Shown piece after piece: positions 26,663-36,188 of a DNA stretch of 58,009 bases. The DNA is taken from contig CANEVO010000010.1 in the NCBI GenBank assembly GCA_947442255.1, positions 1 to 58,009 of the forward strand, written 5' to 3'. The notes under the pieces are model-generated. The model was not told the DNA's origin, did not search any database, and saw only the letters and a program-made list of their open reading frames with translations. Source of the DNA: Opitutia bacterium (GTDB lineage: Bacteria; Verrucomicrobiota; Verrucomicrobiae; Opitutales; Opitutaceae). How positions within the stretch are numbered: position 1 is the stretch's first letter; the number at the start of each line of letters is the position of its first letter. Made by a program: the position numbers and the translations under genes.

Positions 26663-28549
26663 TTACCAATTTTTGCCGGGTTTTTTCTGGCCGGGTTTTT
26701 TCTCGCCCTCCATCAGCTCGAAAAGCCGGGCGGGAGAGTCCTGGTTGCGGAGCTGGTCGAGTTTTTGCATCGGCAGCGCGAGCGATGGGTCGGCGGCCTC
26801 GGGCGGCGGCTCTTTATTTTCGGGCGCGCCCCCGACTTTTTGCATCTCACCGGGCGGCGGGGGTGGCGGCTCGTCCTTCTTCTTCATGTCGCCGAAGGCC
26901 GACTCGTCCGGTTTCGGTTGTTCGTCCGGGGGTTTGTCGTTCTGTTCCGGCGGCTGTTTCTGCGGGTCGGAATCCTTTTTGTCCTGAGGCGATTGGTCCT
27001 GCTTGGACTGCTGCTGGTCCTTCGACGGCTTCTGATCCTGTTTCTGGTTTTTTTGATTCTGCTGGTCCTGGTTTTTCTGGTCGTTTTGGTCCTGCTGGTC
27101 TTTGTTCTCGTCCTTCTTTTCGTCGGGCTTCTTCAACAGCTCTTCCAGCTCTCCCCGCAACTTCGGCCAATCCGTGGTGGTGGCGTCTAGTTTTGTCCCG
27201 AGATCGACCGCTTCCAACGCATCCCGCACCGGGCCTTCCGGCACCGGTTGTTCCCCCGATTTGAGGTGCGATCCCCACGTGACCGTCTCGCGGCCAAGCT
27301 CAGCCCAATCGCGGGCGGTGGGAGTTTGAGCGGCGGAGAGCCGTCCGACGATCCGGGGCAGGGCCGAGGCGGGCACGGCCGCCGCCGCCGCTGAGGCGGT
27401 GGGCACGGTGAGCTTGGCGGCAGCGCGGGCGGGGGTCGGCAGCCAAAGCGGAGAGGTCAGCAACACCAGCAGACTGGCGACGACGGCCAGGTTGACGGTG
27501 GGCTTCGCGCCGGCGCCGGCCGGCCGCGTGAGCTTCAATTCCCGGGGTCGCGGTCGCACGGGGAATTCGTAGCAGAGGCTCACGACGAGGCACCACAACC
27601 CGAGCGCGAGCGGCCATTGGTAGCGCTCGACGAGGCGCACGGTGTTTTTTTCCATGAACTGGCCCTTCTGGCCGGCCTCGATGGTCTCCTTGAGCAGGCC
27701 GGCGAGATCGACCCACGTACTCGCATCGCGGTAGACGCCGCTCGTGATGCGCGCGAGTTCCTGCAAGGTGCTGTTCTCGAGTTTGGAGAGAACGACCGCA
27801 CCGCGTTCGTCCTTCACGTAGCCGCCGGCGCCGTCGGGAATCATTGCGCCCGCGGCGGTGCCGACGCCGAGGCCGATGACACGAATGCCCTTGGTCTTGA
27901 GGCGGTCGACGTGCGACTTCCAGTCCTCATCCGTGGCCTCGCCGTCGCTCAGTACGATGAGGAACCGGTCGGCGCCGCCGCTGGTGCCGAATGCATCCGC
28001 CGAGGCGTCCAGCAGCGCTCGATAGTTCGTGCCGCCCTCGGGCAGAAAGTCCGGCCCGAGCGCCGGCAGAAATTCGCGCAGGATTTCGTAGTCGGCGCTG
28101 AGCGGGCTCTGCAAAAACGCCGTGCCGGAAAACACCACCAGGCCGACCCGTTCGCCCGCGAGTTTTTCGAGGAGCGACATGATCAGGAGCTTGGCCCGGT
28201 CGAGGCGCGACGGCTTCACGTCCGGGGTGAGCATCGAACGCGAGAGATCGATCGCGAGGAGGATCTCACGGGACTGGTCGAAGACGGGTTCCTCGATGCG
28301 GCCCCACTGCGGGCGGGCGAGGGCGAGGATGGAAAGGGCGAGGCCGGCGCAGAGCCACGGGCGGGCGCCGCGGGTCGGGGCAGGGCCGGTATCCGCCATG
28401 AGTGCCAGCTGGTGGGTGCCCGCCTCGGCGCGAAGAATCTTCGGATGGGCCGGCGTCGCGGCGGAACGGCGGCGATGCCGGCTCTCCCAGCCGAGCAGGC
28501 CGGCCGGCAGAAGCAGGAGCCAGAGCAGATGTGGCCAGGCGAAGCTCAT
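26663..28549 (-). CDS. BatB-BatC fusion, von Willebrand factor A membrane protein
   Basis: A protein of 628 residues from ATG 28549; the longer frame to 28630 overlaps batA and is rejected. An N-terminal helix (WPHLLWLLLLPAGLLGW) and a second near residue 60 precede a VWA domain with the MIDAS motif D-L-S-R-S near residue 100 (ILLAIDLSRSMLTPD) and later FLIVLSDGEATDEDW. A third helix lies near 315. The last 130 residues are strikingly low in complexity, made of K, D, Q, N, E and P (repeats such as DQQNQKNQ and DQKPSKDQQQ), with a final conserved KLDQLRNQDSPARLFELMEG. That tail is BatC-like. It overlaps batA by four bases (ATGA). Confidence 0.85.
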   Translation of the reverse strand: MSFAWPHLLWLLLLPAGLLGWESRHRRRSAATPAHPKILRAEAGTHQLALMADTGPAPTRGARPWLCAGLALSILALARPQWGRIEEPVFDQSREILLAIDLSRSMLTPDVKPSRLDRAKLLIMSLLEKLAGERVGLVVFSGTAFLQSPLSADYEILREFLPALGPDFLPEGGTNYRALLDASADAFGTSGGADRFLIVLSDGEATDEDWKSHVDRLKTKGIRVIGLGVGTAAGAMIPDGAGGYVKDERGAVVLSKLENSTLQELARITSGVYRDASTWVDLAGLLKETIEAGQKGQFMEKNTVRLVERYQWPLALGLWCLVVSLCYEFPVRPRPRELKLTRPAGAGAKPTVNLAVVASLLVLLTSPLWLPTPARAAAKLTVPTASAAAAAVPASALPRIVGRLSAAQTPTARDWAELGRETVTWGSHLKSGEQPVPEGPVRDALEAVDLGTKLDATTTDWPKLRGELEELLKKPDEKKDENKDQQDQNDQKNQDQQNQKNQKQDQKPSKDQQQSKQDQSPQDKKDSDPQKQPPEQNDKPPDEQPKPDESAFGDMKKKDEPPPPPPGEMQKVGGAPENKEPPPEAADPSLALPMQKLDQLRNQDSPARLFELMEGEKKPGQKKPGKNW

Positions 28550-29565
28550 GCGAATGCCTCCGTGCGGACGAGCGGGCGGGCCAGCGTGGCGGCCGTTATC
28601 AGCGTCAGCAGGCCGGGCACCGCCAGCCACCAGAACAACTCCGTCGCGATCAGGTAACTCTTGGCCTGAAATTCGATTTTTTGCGTGCGGTCGATCAAGC
28701 GGAACGCGCCTTCGATCGTGTCGTTGTCCACGGCGCGGAAGAATTTTCCGCCGGTGGCGTCGGCGATCTGGCGCAGCTGGCCCTCGTCGAGATCGGAAAA
28801 AACCTGCCGCTGCCCGACGCGCCGGCCGCCGTTGTCGAAGACGGGCACGGGTACGTAGCCCTCCTTGCCCGCTCCGATGGTGTAGACCGGTACCTTGCGG
28901 GCTTTCGCGAGTTCGGCGGCCTGCGGGGGCTGCAGCGCGCCGCGGTTGTTGGCGCCGTCGGTGAGGAGCACGACGAAGGCCCCCAGCCGCCGTCCGTCCG
29001 GGCTGCGTTTCGCCTGTTCGAGCCGCGTGAGTGCCACGCCGAGGCCATCGCCGATGGCGGTGCCGTCCTCGATCATGCCGATCTTCACGCGTTCGAGCTG
29101 CCGGGCCAGCCAGTCGTGGTCGAAGGTGAGCGGTGCCATCGTGTAGGCGCGCCCGGCGAACAGCACGATTCCGATGCGATCGGTCGGCCGTCGTTCGATG
29201 AAGGCCTGGATGACGGGCTTGATCGCCTGGAGGCGGTTGATCCGCACGCCGCCCTTTTCGTAGTCCTCCGCGCGCATCGAGGTGGAAAGGTCGATCGCGA
29301 GCATGATGTCGTAACCTTCCGTGCGGATTTCACGTTTGTCTTCGACCCTTTGGGGCCGGGCCAGCGCGATGATGAGCAGGGCGAGGCCGGTGAAGGCGAG
29401 CGTCACGGGCCACCGCGAGGGCGCGGCCAGCGACGGCCGGTGCCACGCCGCGGCGAACGGCACCAGCAGCACGGGCACCCGCCGGCGTCCCCGCAGCCAC
29501 GCCACGAGCGGCAGCGCGGCGAGGGCGAGCAGCCAGAGCGGATCTTTGAAAACGAGATGGCCCAT
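28546..29565 (-). CDS. batA: BatA, von Willebrand factor A membrane protein
   Basis: A 339-residue protein; ATG 29565 is chosen over a TTG two codons upstream. An N-terminal helix (LWLLALAALPLVAWLRG), a second helix near residue 55 (ALLIIALARPQ) and a C-terminal helix (FWWLAVPGLLTLITAATL) flank a VWA domain with MIDAS D-L-S-T-S (MLAIDLSTSMRAEDY). The G-x-A loop IGIVLFAGRAYTMAPLTFD and FVVLLTDGANNRGAL follow. BatA/BatB proteins are metal-dependent protein-binding modules in the inner membrane, and the operon has been linked to oxidative or aerobic stress tolerance in Bacteroides and Leptospira. It sits between DUF58 and batB and overlaps batB by ATGA. Confidence 0.88.
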   Translation of the reverse strand: MGHLVFKDPLWLLALAALPLVAWLRGRRRVPVLLVPFAAAWHRPSLAAPSRWPVTLAFTGLALLIIALARPQRVEDKREIRTEGYDIMLAIDLSTSMRAEDYEKGGVRINRLQAIKPVIQAFIERRPTDRIGIVLFAGRAYTMAPLTFDHDWLARQLERVKIGMIEDGTAIGDGLGVALTRLEQAKRSPDGRRLGAFVVLLTDGANNRGALQPPQAAELAKARKVPVYTIGAGKEGYVPVPVFDNGGRRVGQRQVFSDLDEGQLRQIADATGGKFFRAVDNDTIEGAFRLIDRTQKIEFQAKSYLIATELFWWLAVPGLLTLITAATLARPLVRTEAFA

Positions 29566-29574
29566 CGGCAAGGA

Positions 29575-30492
29575 TCAGCGGCGGGCGCCCGAGCGCATCC
29601 GGGCATGGAAAAACCGCACGAGCGCGTCGAGGCGGTTTTGGTTCGTGGCCACGGCGAGCCGCGCCAGCGGATCGGGGAAAAGTGCGAGCCACGCTTCCTC
29701 GCGAGCCTGGCGCCAAACCGCGTGGGCCGCGCGTTCGGCCGCACTGCCGTCGAGGGTGACGAGGCGGCCGGCGCGCGGGTCGTAGGCCGCGAAGGTTTCG
29801 CCGCGCGGCAGGGCGAGATCCCACGGATCGTCGACGCGAAAACCCATCGTCTGATAGCGGCGCTGGAGGACAGCCCAGCCCTCGGGCTGGGCGCCGCGGG
29901 TTCCGCGCGCGACTGGCGGAAAATCGCCGAGCCAGATCATGACGCTGTGTTTCGGCGCCGCGCGGGAAAGGAAGCGCCACGGAATCTCCGGCGCGTCATC
30001 GGTTGGCTGCGGGGCCGGCTGCGCGAGGAGTGTGGCCGCGGAATGCATGATCCGGCCGCGACCGCGGACGGGTTCGCGAAAGAGGTTTCCCGCCGGGGCG
30101 ATGTGGGCGAAGCCGACGCGGTCGCGGTTGACCGCACCCAGCAACATGACGAGACCGGCGAGCTCCAGCAGCGCCTCGCGCTTGGATTGCGCGCCCGAGC
30201 CGAAGTGCAGCGAGGGGGAATCCTCGAACACGATCAGCACCGTGACCTCGCGCTCCTCGACGAATTTCTTGCGATAGGGTTCGCCGAGGCGCGCGGTGAC
30301 ATTCCAGTCGATGTCGCGCACGTCGTCGCCGAACTCGTATTTCACGACCTGGTCGAATTCCATGCCGCGGCCGCGGAAGGCGGAGCGGTATTCGCCGCTG
30401 AGCACGTTCTCCACCGCATGGCGCACGCGCCATTCGAGCTGGCGCAGGAGCGCCAGGGGCGAGGCGGCGGGAGCGGGGGCTTCGGCGGGCAT
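29575..30492 (-). CDS. DUF58 protein of the moxR-bat operon
   Basis: A 305-residue protein without a clear signal or membrane helix. The DUF58 signature is the central segment with RGMEFDQVVKYEFGDDVRDI, then DWNVTARLGEPYRKKFVEE, followed by VLIVFEDSPSLHFGS, a degenerate VWA-like strand. These proteins nearly always sit between moxR and the batA/batB genes and are thought to work with the MoxR AAA+ chaperone. The gene is separated from moxR by 111 bases that contain an inverted repeat, but from batA by only 9 bases. Confidence 0.88.
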   Translation of the reverse strand: MPAEAPAPAASPLALLRQLEWRVRHAVENVLSGEYRSAFRGRGMEFDQVVKYEFGDDVRDIDWNVTARLGEPYRKKFVEEREVTVLIVFEDSPSLHFGSGAQSKREALLELAGLVMLLGAVNRDRVGFAHIAPAGNLFREPVRGRGRIMHSAATLLAQPAPQPTDDAPEIPWRFLSRAAPKHSVMIWLGDFPPVARGTRGAQPEGWAVLQRRYQTMGFRVDDPWDLALPRGETFAAYDPRAGRLVTLDGSAAERAAHAVWRQAREEAWLALFPDPLARLAVATNQNRLDALVRFFHARMRSGARR

Positions 30493-30503
30493 GGAGGGGA
30501 TTG

Positions 30504-30594
30504 TCGTGCTCGTGATCTTAATCGTGCTCGTGATCGCGCGGCGCGTTTAGCTCCGAGAATCGATCAAGATTACGATCACGAGCATGAGTACGAG
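30504..30594. repeat. Imperfect inverted repeat of a CGTGCTCGTGATC unit
   Basis: In the moxR-DUF58 gap, a 13-base word CGTGCTCGTGATC occurs twice in a row with a five-base spacer (about 30505-30535). A related inverted copy (CGATCACGAGCATGAG) lies at 30573-30588. The arms can fold into an imperfect stem of about 18-20 pairs around a 30-base loop. It lies inside an otherwise tight operon, where it could act as a REP-like element or mRNA stabiliser or processing site, or partly terminate transcription after moxR. Confidence 0.6.
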
Positions 30595-30603
30595 AAGCGG
30601 GGC

Positions 30604-31566
<963 letters not shown>

Positions 31567-31649
31567 GGATAAAAAGGGGGTGGGTGAACCGGGAGGTGGT
31601 TTGACTCGGCCGTGGCGGATAGGTTTCCGTTTCAACAAAAGCGGCGCGC

Positions 31650-31816
31650 ATGGCTTTACCAATCCAAATCGACGCAAGACTGGCGGCGGCGGGGGGGTGC
31701 ACCCGGTCGACGAGGAGGAGCGGTTTGTGCGGGGGACGGGCCCGGGCGGGCAGAAAATCAAGATATTCAAGTCGATTTCCACTGTTTCTTTTCCGACACC
31801 AGTAATCCACCGATGA
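31650..31816 (+). pseudogene. Frameshifted, truncated GGQ (RF-1 domain) gene
   Basis: ATG 31650 opens MALPIQIDARLAAAGG, then the frame breaks in a G tract (31691-31697). In the next frame the sequence continues VHPVDEEERFVRGTGPGGQK, the GGQ loop of RF-1-like release factors, and then degenerates and stops at 31814-31816. One base removed from or two added to the G tract would join the two parts. The region after GGQ that should hold the rest of the domain is missing. Its stop overlaps the start of the intact gene next door (ATGA at 31813-31816). Confidence 0.6.
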
Positions 31817-32199
31817 ACAAGTCCATTGAAGCCAGATTTGCGGCGCTCGGGGTGCGGACTTCGGATGTGGATGAACGATTCATCCTCGGCTCGGGTCATG
31901 GAGGGCAGAAGCTGCAAAAAACCAGTTCCTGTGTGTGGCTGCGTCATCGTCCCACCGGCGTCGAGACCAGATGCCAGCGGGAGCGCTCGCAGTCGGTCAA
32001 CCGGGAGCTGGCCTGGACGGAGCTTTGCGCGAAGTTGGAGGAGCGGAAGCGCGCGGAACTGGCGAAGCACCAGGATGAGCGGGAGCAAAATCGGCGTCGG
32101 AACCGACAAAAACCCCGGGGCCAGAAGATCCGGATGATTCAATCCAAGAAGCATCGTGCAGGCATCAAGGCGCGACGAGGGCGACCAGAAACCGACTGA
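31813..32199 (+). CDS. Peptide chain release factor-like protein with GGQ motif
   Basis: A 128-residue protein. The RF-1 domain core is FILGSGHGGQKLQKTSSCVW with the catalytic G-G-Q at about residues 31-33; it acts at the ribosomal peptidyl-transferase centre to hydrolyse peptidyl-tRNA. There is no codon-recognition domain, as in ArfB (YaeJ) or the mitochondrial C12orf65-type rescue factors. The C-terminal 45 residues are very basic (KPRGQKIRMIQSKKHRAGIK), as in ArfB, whose tail enters the empty mRNA channel of stalled ribosomes. Rescue of stalled ribosomes is therefore likely but not shown. I start at 31813, where MNKSIEARFAALGV resembles the beginning of the truncated copy upstream. Confidence 0.8.
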   Translation: MNKSIEARFAALGVRTSDVDERFILGSGHGGQKLQKTSSCVWLRHRPTGVETRCQRERSQSVNRELAWTELCAKLEERKRAELAKHQDEREQNRRRNRQKPRGQKIRMIQSKKHRAGIKARRGRPETD

Positions 32200-32350
32200 T
32201 GGGTTTCTGAGGAATCACATTTGGGCCAGATTTGAACCGCCGCCCTTTAGGTTATGTTCGATTGATGCAGCTTCAATTCCGCTTGCCGGCGATCCTCTTG
32301 GGCTTGCGCCGCGGACAATGTCTCGCGTTCGGCGTAGATCGTGCCGGCGG

Positions 32351-33846
32351 TCACGCTTCGAACGCTGCGCTGTAGGCGACGGCGTTCCGGCCGGAGATCT
32401 TGAGGCGGATATTTTTTCCCTTCAACGCGTCGAGCTTGGCTCCCGACTTCCACCCGATCTCATGGCGCAGGCTGTCGCCGGTGATGGGGCACGCAGTCCG
32501 CCGCGGTGAAGCCCTCATACTCGCCGCCGTAGCCGGGGCGCTTGATCGCCACGGTAACCTCGCCGGTGCAGACGAAGTTGAGAAAAAGCCGGCCGCCGGG
32601 ACAGACGAAGGGCAGGGTGGCAAACGCGCCGTCGCACTCCGTCTGCTGGCCGACGAGGCAATTTTTCCGAAACGTGGCGAACGCCAGCGCGGGGCGCTGC
32701 GCGGGATTGCCGCCGGTGTCCGCCGCGTCGTGCCGGTTGGCGGAGACGTAGTAGTAATAACGGTAGTCGTCGCCGACGAGAATCGGCTCGGCCAGCCCGA
32801 CGTAGGCGCCGCCGCTGTCGCAGGTTCCCGGTGCGCCGGCGGCCAAGCAGGTGCGGACGGGACGGCATGCGTCTCCAGTTGAGGTTGTCGCCGCTCTCGA
32901 TCAGTTCGACCCACGTCGTCTGCGTGGTGAGGTCGTAGAGATTGAGAAAACCCAGCGTGCGCCCGCCGAGCATGAAGGCGGATTGGTTGTAGAAATTCGT
33001 GCCTGCGTGGTCGCCATGGTCGGGCGTGAAAATCCACTGCGGTTCGCTCCACGTCTTGAAGTCGTCGCTGGGGACTACCAGGCGGCTGCGATTTTCGCCC
33101 TGCCGGTCCTTCAGAAACGCGTGGTAACGGCCCGTGTGCCGGTCCTGCCAGAGCGCCGAGGCATCCTGCGAAGGGAGCACCGTGCCCGTGAACGTCCACT
33201 GCCGCCCGTCGGGTGAAACGAAAAGACAACCGCTGCTGAGGTCGCGATTCCGGGTGTCGAGGGGAAATAGCATCAGCTTGTAGCGGCGCCGGGGATCGCG
33301 CTCGTGCAGGTCCTCGATCACCGACGGCGAGTCGTTGTAGTAGGATGCCCAGGTGAGCATGATATTGTTGCCGGGAAACTGCTCTTTGAAATACCGGTTG
33401 AGCGCGGGCCGCCGCCAGACGAGGCCGTCGTCGGACTCCCCGTAGCAGACCACGTAGTGATTTCTTCCCTGCTGCGAATTGGGGCTCAGCACTGCGCTCT
33501 CCTGGATTCCGGGAAAGTCGGTGCTGTAGAAAAATTTGAATTTTCCGTCCAACTGCAAACGGATGACGCTGCCCCAGCAGACCCCGCCTTTCTGCCAGGG
33601 CATTTTGGGCGGTCATGACGGGATTCTGCGCCGGCTTTTTCAGCGGTTCATAGCGGTCGTAGCAGTTCCTTCGCTCGGTGATATTGCCCGGACTGAACAG
33701 GACTTCGCGCAGCATCCCGGGGCCGCGGGCTTGATGCCCGGGGCCGGGAGGTGTCTTCCGACGCGGTCAGCGCGCGGGTTGCCAGCGGCGAGGCGACCGG
33801 CGCGCAGGGAGGCGTGATGAAGAAACGCGCGGCGGGTGGGCTTCAT
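32351..33846 (-). pseudogene. Multiply frameshifted exported glycoside-hydrolase-like beta-propeller gene
   Basis: A Tat-like start at 33846 (MKPTRRAFLHHASLRAG) and the pieces downstream form one protein of about 490 residues only if several shifts are corrected. The pieces are MLREVLFSPGNITERR (ending near 33610), MPWQKGGVCWGSVIRLQLDG onward (33603 to about 32850), EPILVGDDYRYYYYVSANRH (to about 32480), and SLRHEIGWKSGAKLDAL, with a stop at 32351. Three breaks are single-base changes: a missing base near 33604, an extra T near 32849 and an extra C in a C run near 32484. The repeated D-G-x-x-W-x-x-P blades suggest a GH32/GH43-like five-bladed hydrolase. It is followed on the same strand by nothing intact. 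Confidence 0.65.
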
Positions 33847-33869
33847 GGTCGGGGAATAATTCCGGCGGC

Positions 33870-36044
33870 TCAATTCCCCGGGTGATAGGTCCGGGCGGCG
33901 TGGCGCTCGATGTCCTCGCGGTAGTAGAGCACGTCCTTGAACTGCACTTTCGCATATCGCTCCGCCTGGTCGTTGAAGTGCGGCGAGGCGGGATCGCCGC
34001 TTTCGCCGCCGGCGAGAATGCTCTTCGCCTTCACGCGCGGGCCGAATTCCACCACGGCCACGAAGCTGTTGCCCGAGGCGCCGTAGATTTTCTTCGTCTG
34101 GGCGGCGCCGGCGGCCGGGCCGAACGACGCGAGCGATCCCCACGTGCCCGACGCAAACGCAATGGGCAGGCTTGGCCGGTCGTCGTCGAACACGCCCTCG
34201 ACTTCGCCCGTGAGCCGTTGAAAGCGGTTGATTTCGCCCCAAGGGGTTTTCCACGTGCCGAAGTCGTGTTGCAGTCTGTCCGAGGCCCGGGCGAGCGCGG
34301 CGAGGCTTTCCGCCGCCGTGGTGCCGCTGGCCATGTAGTCGAGCACCTGCACGCCCTTGAGCCGCGCCGGTTCGTTCGACTGCGACATCAACGCCTGAGC
34401 CCAGTAAATTGCGAGCGCGGTCGGCACGGAGCCGACCGAAGTGCGCAGATCCCAGCCGCGCAGCACGCCGATCTGCTCCGCCAGCCGCATTTTCAGGGGA
34501 TCGCCCGTCGGCGTTTCTTCGCAGGCTTTCAGCAGCGCGGGGATGAGGGATTCGAAGGCGATGAGGTAGGAATCGTAGGCGAGGGAGATCAGCCCATCGA
34601 GGGTGAGCGACTGGCTGGCGGAGAGGACGCGCACGGCGTTGAGGCCGCGGGGGTTTTCGGGCCGGCTCCACATGTAGGCGGGATAGTCCTGCCGGCGCGG
34701 GCTGTCGGGCCCGGCGGCGGCAAACGGCCAGTTGTTGGTGTTCTGGATCCAGCCGCTCTTCGGATTGAACAGCGTGATCGTCTCCTCCACCGCGTGCAGG
34801 CCCTTCCATTCCGTCGCCGGGTTGCTGCCGTCCACCGGATTGGTCCAGTCGAAACGCGGATCGCGGATGGGGATGAAATTGCCGTGGAAGTAGGCGATGT
34901 TGCCGTCGGCGTCGGCATAGATGGTGTTGTTGGAGGAATTGGCCCGCAGCTCCATGGCGCGGAAATACTCCGCGTAGTTTTTCGCCTTGGTGCGCTGAAA
35001 CGACTGGGAGAGCGCGCGTTCCGGCTCCTGCATCAGGCGCACGGCGATCCACTTTCCTCCGGCGGCGCGCACGATGGGGCCGTGATGGCTGGCGTAGACG
35101 GTGAAGGTTTTCTCCACCAGCGTGTCGCCGCGCTTGTACGGCACGACGATCGTGCGCGCGGTGAGCGGGCGCTCGCCGCCACCATATTTATAGACATAGG
35201 CGCCGGGTCGGCCCGTCACGGTTTCCAAGTATTCGTCGACCGCGTCGCCGCCGAAAGAGGTGTGCATCCAGCCGGCCCGGTCGCTGAATCCCTGGTAGAC
35301 GAAGAACTGTCCCCACGTGACGGCGCCGTAGGCATTGAGGCCGGCCTCGCTGACGACGTGCACCTCCGGGCGGAAATAAAACGACGTGTGCGGGTTGATC
35401 AGCAGCATCGCGTGGCCGGCGGCGTTGCGTGCCGGGGCGATGGCGAAACCGTTCGAGCCGCCGGGCTCGGGTGGCAGGGCGGGGCGGTCGGTACGGGCGA
35501 GTGAAGGCGTGGTCTTGCCGTAGAATTTCTCCAATTCGGGCAGCGAGATCGACTCGATGTCGCCGCCGATGCTGCCCTCGCTGAAGGTGAGGGCCATCCA
35601 CGGTTCGAAGCGGGCGATGAGCTTCGGCTTCACGGCGGGATGCGTGTGCAGATAAAAATTCAAGCCGTCGGCAAACGCGTCCATCAGCGCGCGTAGCCAC
35701 GCAGGGCAGGCGGCGTATTTCGCCTGGATCGCCGCCGGGTCGATGAAGAGCTTCATGCGCAGATCGCGGTAGATTTCCGCCTCGCCCTTGATTTCGGCCA
35801 GCCGGCCCATGGCGTTGATGTAGTTGAGCTCGATCCGGTTGAAATCGTCCTCGGCCTGCGCGTAGAGCAGGCCGAAGACCGCGTCGGCGTCGGTCTGGCC
35901 GAAGACGTGGGGAATGCCCCACGAGTCCCGGATGATCGTGACGTGGCGGGCGTGTTCCTGCCAGCGGTCGAGGTCGGCGGCCGGGGCGGGACGGGGGAAA
36001 ACAAGCGCGCACAGCAGGGCCAGGATGAGCGGGGTGGGTTTCAT
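33870..36044 (-). CDS. Penicillin-acylase-family N-terminal nucleophile hydrolase
   Basis: A 724-residue exported protein from ATG 36044 (signal MKPTPLILALLCALVFPRPA); the longer frame to 36143 adds a non-typical extension. The alpha chain carries VTIIRDSWGIPHVFGQTDAD, the common start of the family. The autocatalytic cleavage site and nucleophile are expected at Ser197 in EPGGSNGFAIAPARNAAGHA, giving alpha and beta chains. Further landmarks are SFGGDAVDEYLET and SSNNTIYADADGNIAYFHG. Relatives cleave amide bonds in penicillin, aculeacin or acyl-homoserine lactones, so quorum quenching or lipid-peptide acylation are options. It is probably processed in the periplasm. It lies 24 bases upstream of the glycoside-hydrolase pseudogene on the same strand. 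Confidence 0.9.
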   Translation of the reverse strand: MKPTPLILALLCALVFPRPAPAADLDRWQEHARHVTIIRDSWGIPHVFGQTDADAVFGLLYAQAEDDFNRIELNYINAMGRLAEIKGEAEIYRDLRMKLFIDPAAIQAKYAACPAWLRALMDAFADGLNFYLHTHPAVKPKLIARFEPWMALTFSEGSIGGDIESISLPELEKFYGKTTPSLARTDRPALPPEPGGSNGFAIAPARNAAGHAMLLINPHTSFYFRPEVHVVSEAGLNAYGAVTWGQFFVYQGFSDRAGWMHTSFGGDAVDEYLETVTGRPGAYVYKYGGGERPLTARTIVVPYKRGDTLVEKTFTVYASHHGPIVRAAGGKWIAVRLMQEPERALSQSFQRTKAKNYAEYFRAMELRANSSNNTIYADADGNIAYFHGNFIPIRDPRFDWTNPVDGSNPATEWKGLHAVEETITLFNPKSGWIQNTNNWPFAAAGPDSPRRQDYPAYMWSRPENPRGLNAVRVLSASQSLTLDGLISLAYDSYLIAFESLIPALLKACEETPTGDPLKMRLAEQIGVLRGWDLRTSVGSVPTALAIYWAQALMSQSNEPARLKGVQVLDYMASGTTAAESLAALARASDRLQHDFGTWKTPWGEINRFQRLTGEVEGVFDDDRPSLPIAFASGTWGSLASFGPAAGAAQTKKIYGASGNSFVAVVEFGPRVKAKSILAGGESGDPASPHFNDQAERYAKVQFKDVLYYREDIERHAARTYHPGN

Positions 36045-36188
36045 CGGAGTGGGGACCACGACGGTTCGAAAACGGCGCCGAGGCAATCGGGATTCGGTCG
36101 GGTGGGGGTGGGTTGGCTGGATGTGGGATGCGTGAGACGCCATGTGGTCAGACGAATCGGACGCGCCGCCCCCGCGCGGAGAACCGGC

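Noticed and set aside
31567..32154. Upstream extension of the moxR frame by about 196 codons
   Set aside because: The extension is antisense to the GGQ gene and is not MoxR-like; the family start fits ATG 31566.
32200..32350. Short frames downstream of the GGQ gene, including a helical C-terminal-like piece on the minus strand
   Set aside because: Too short and without motifs or a start; it could be a remnant but nothing supports a gene.
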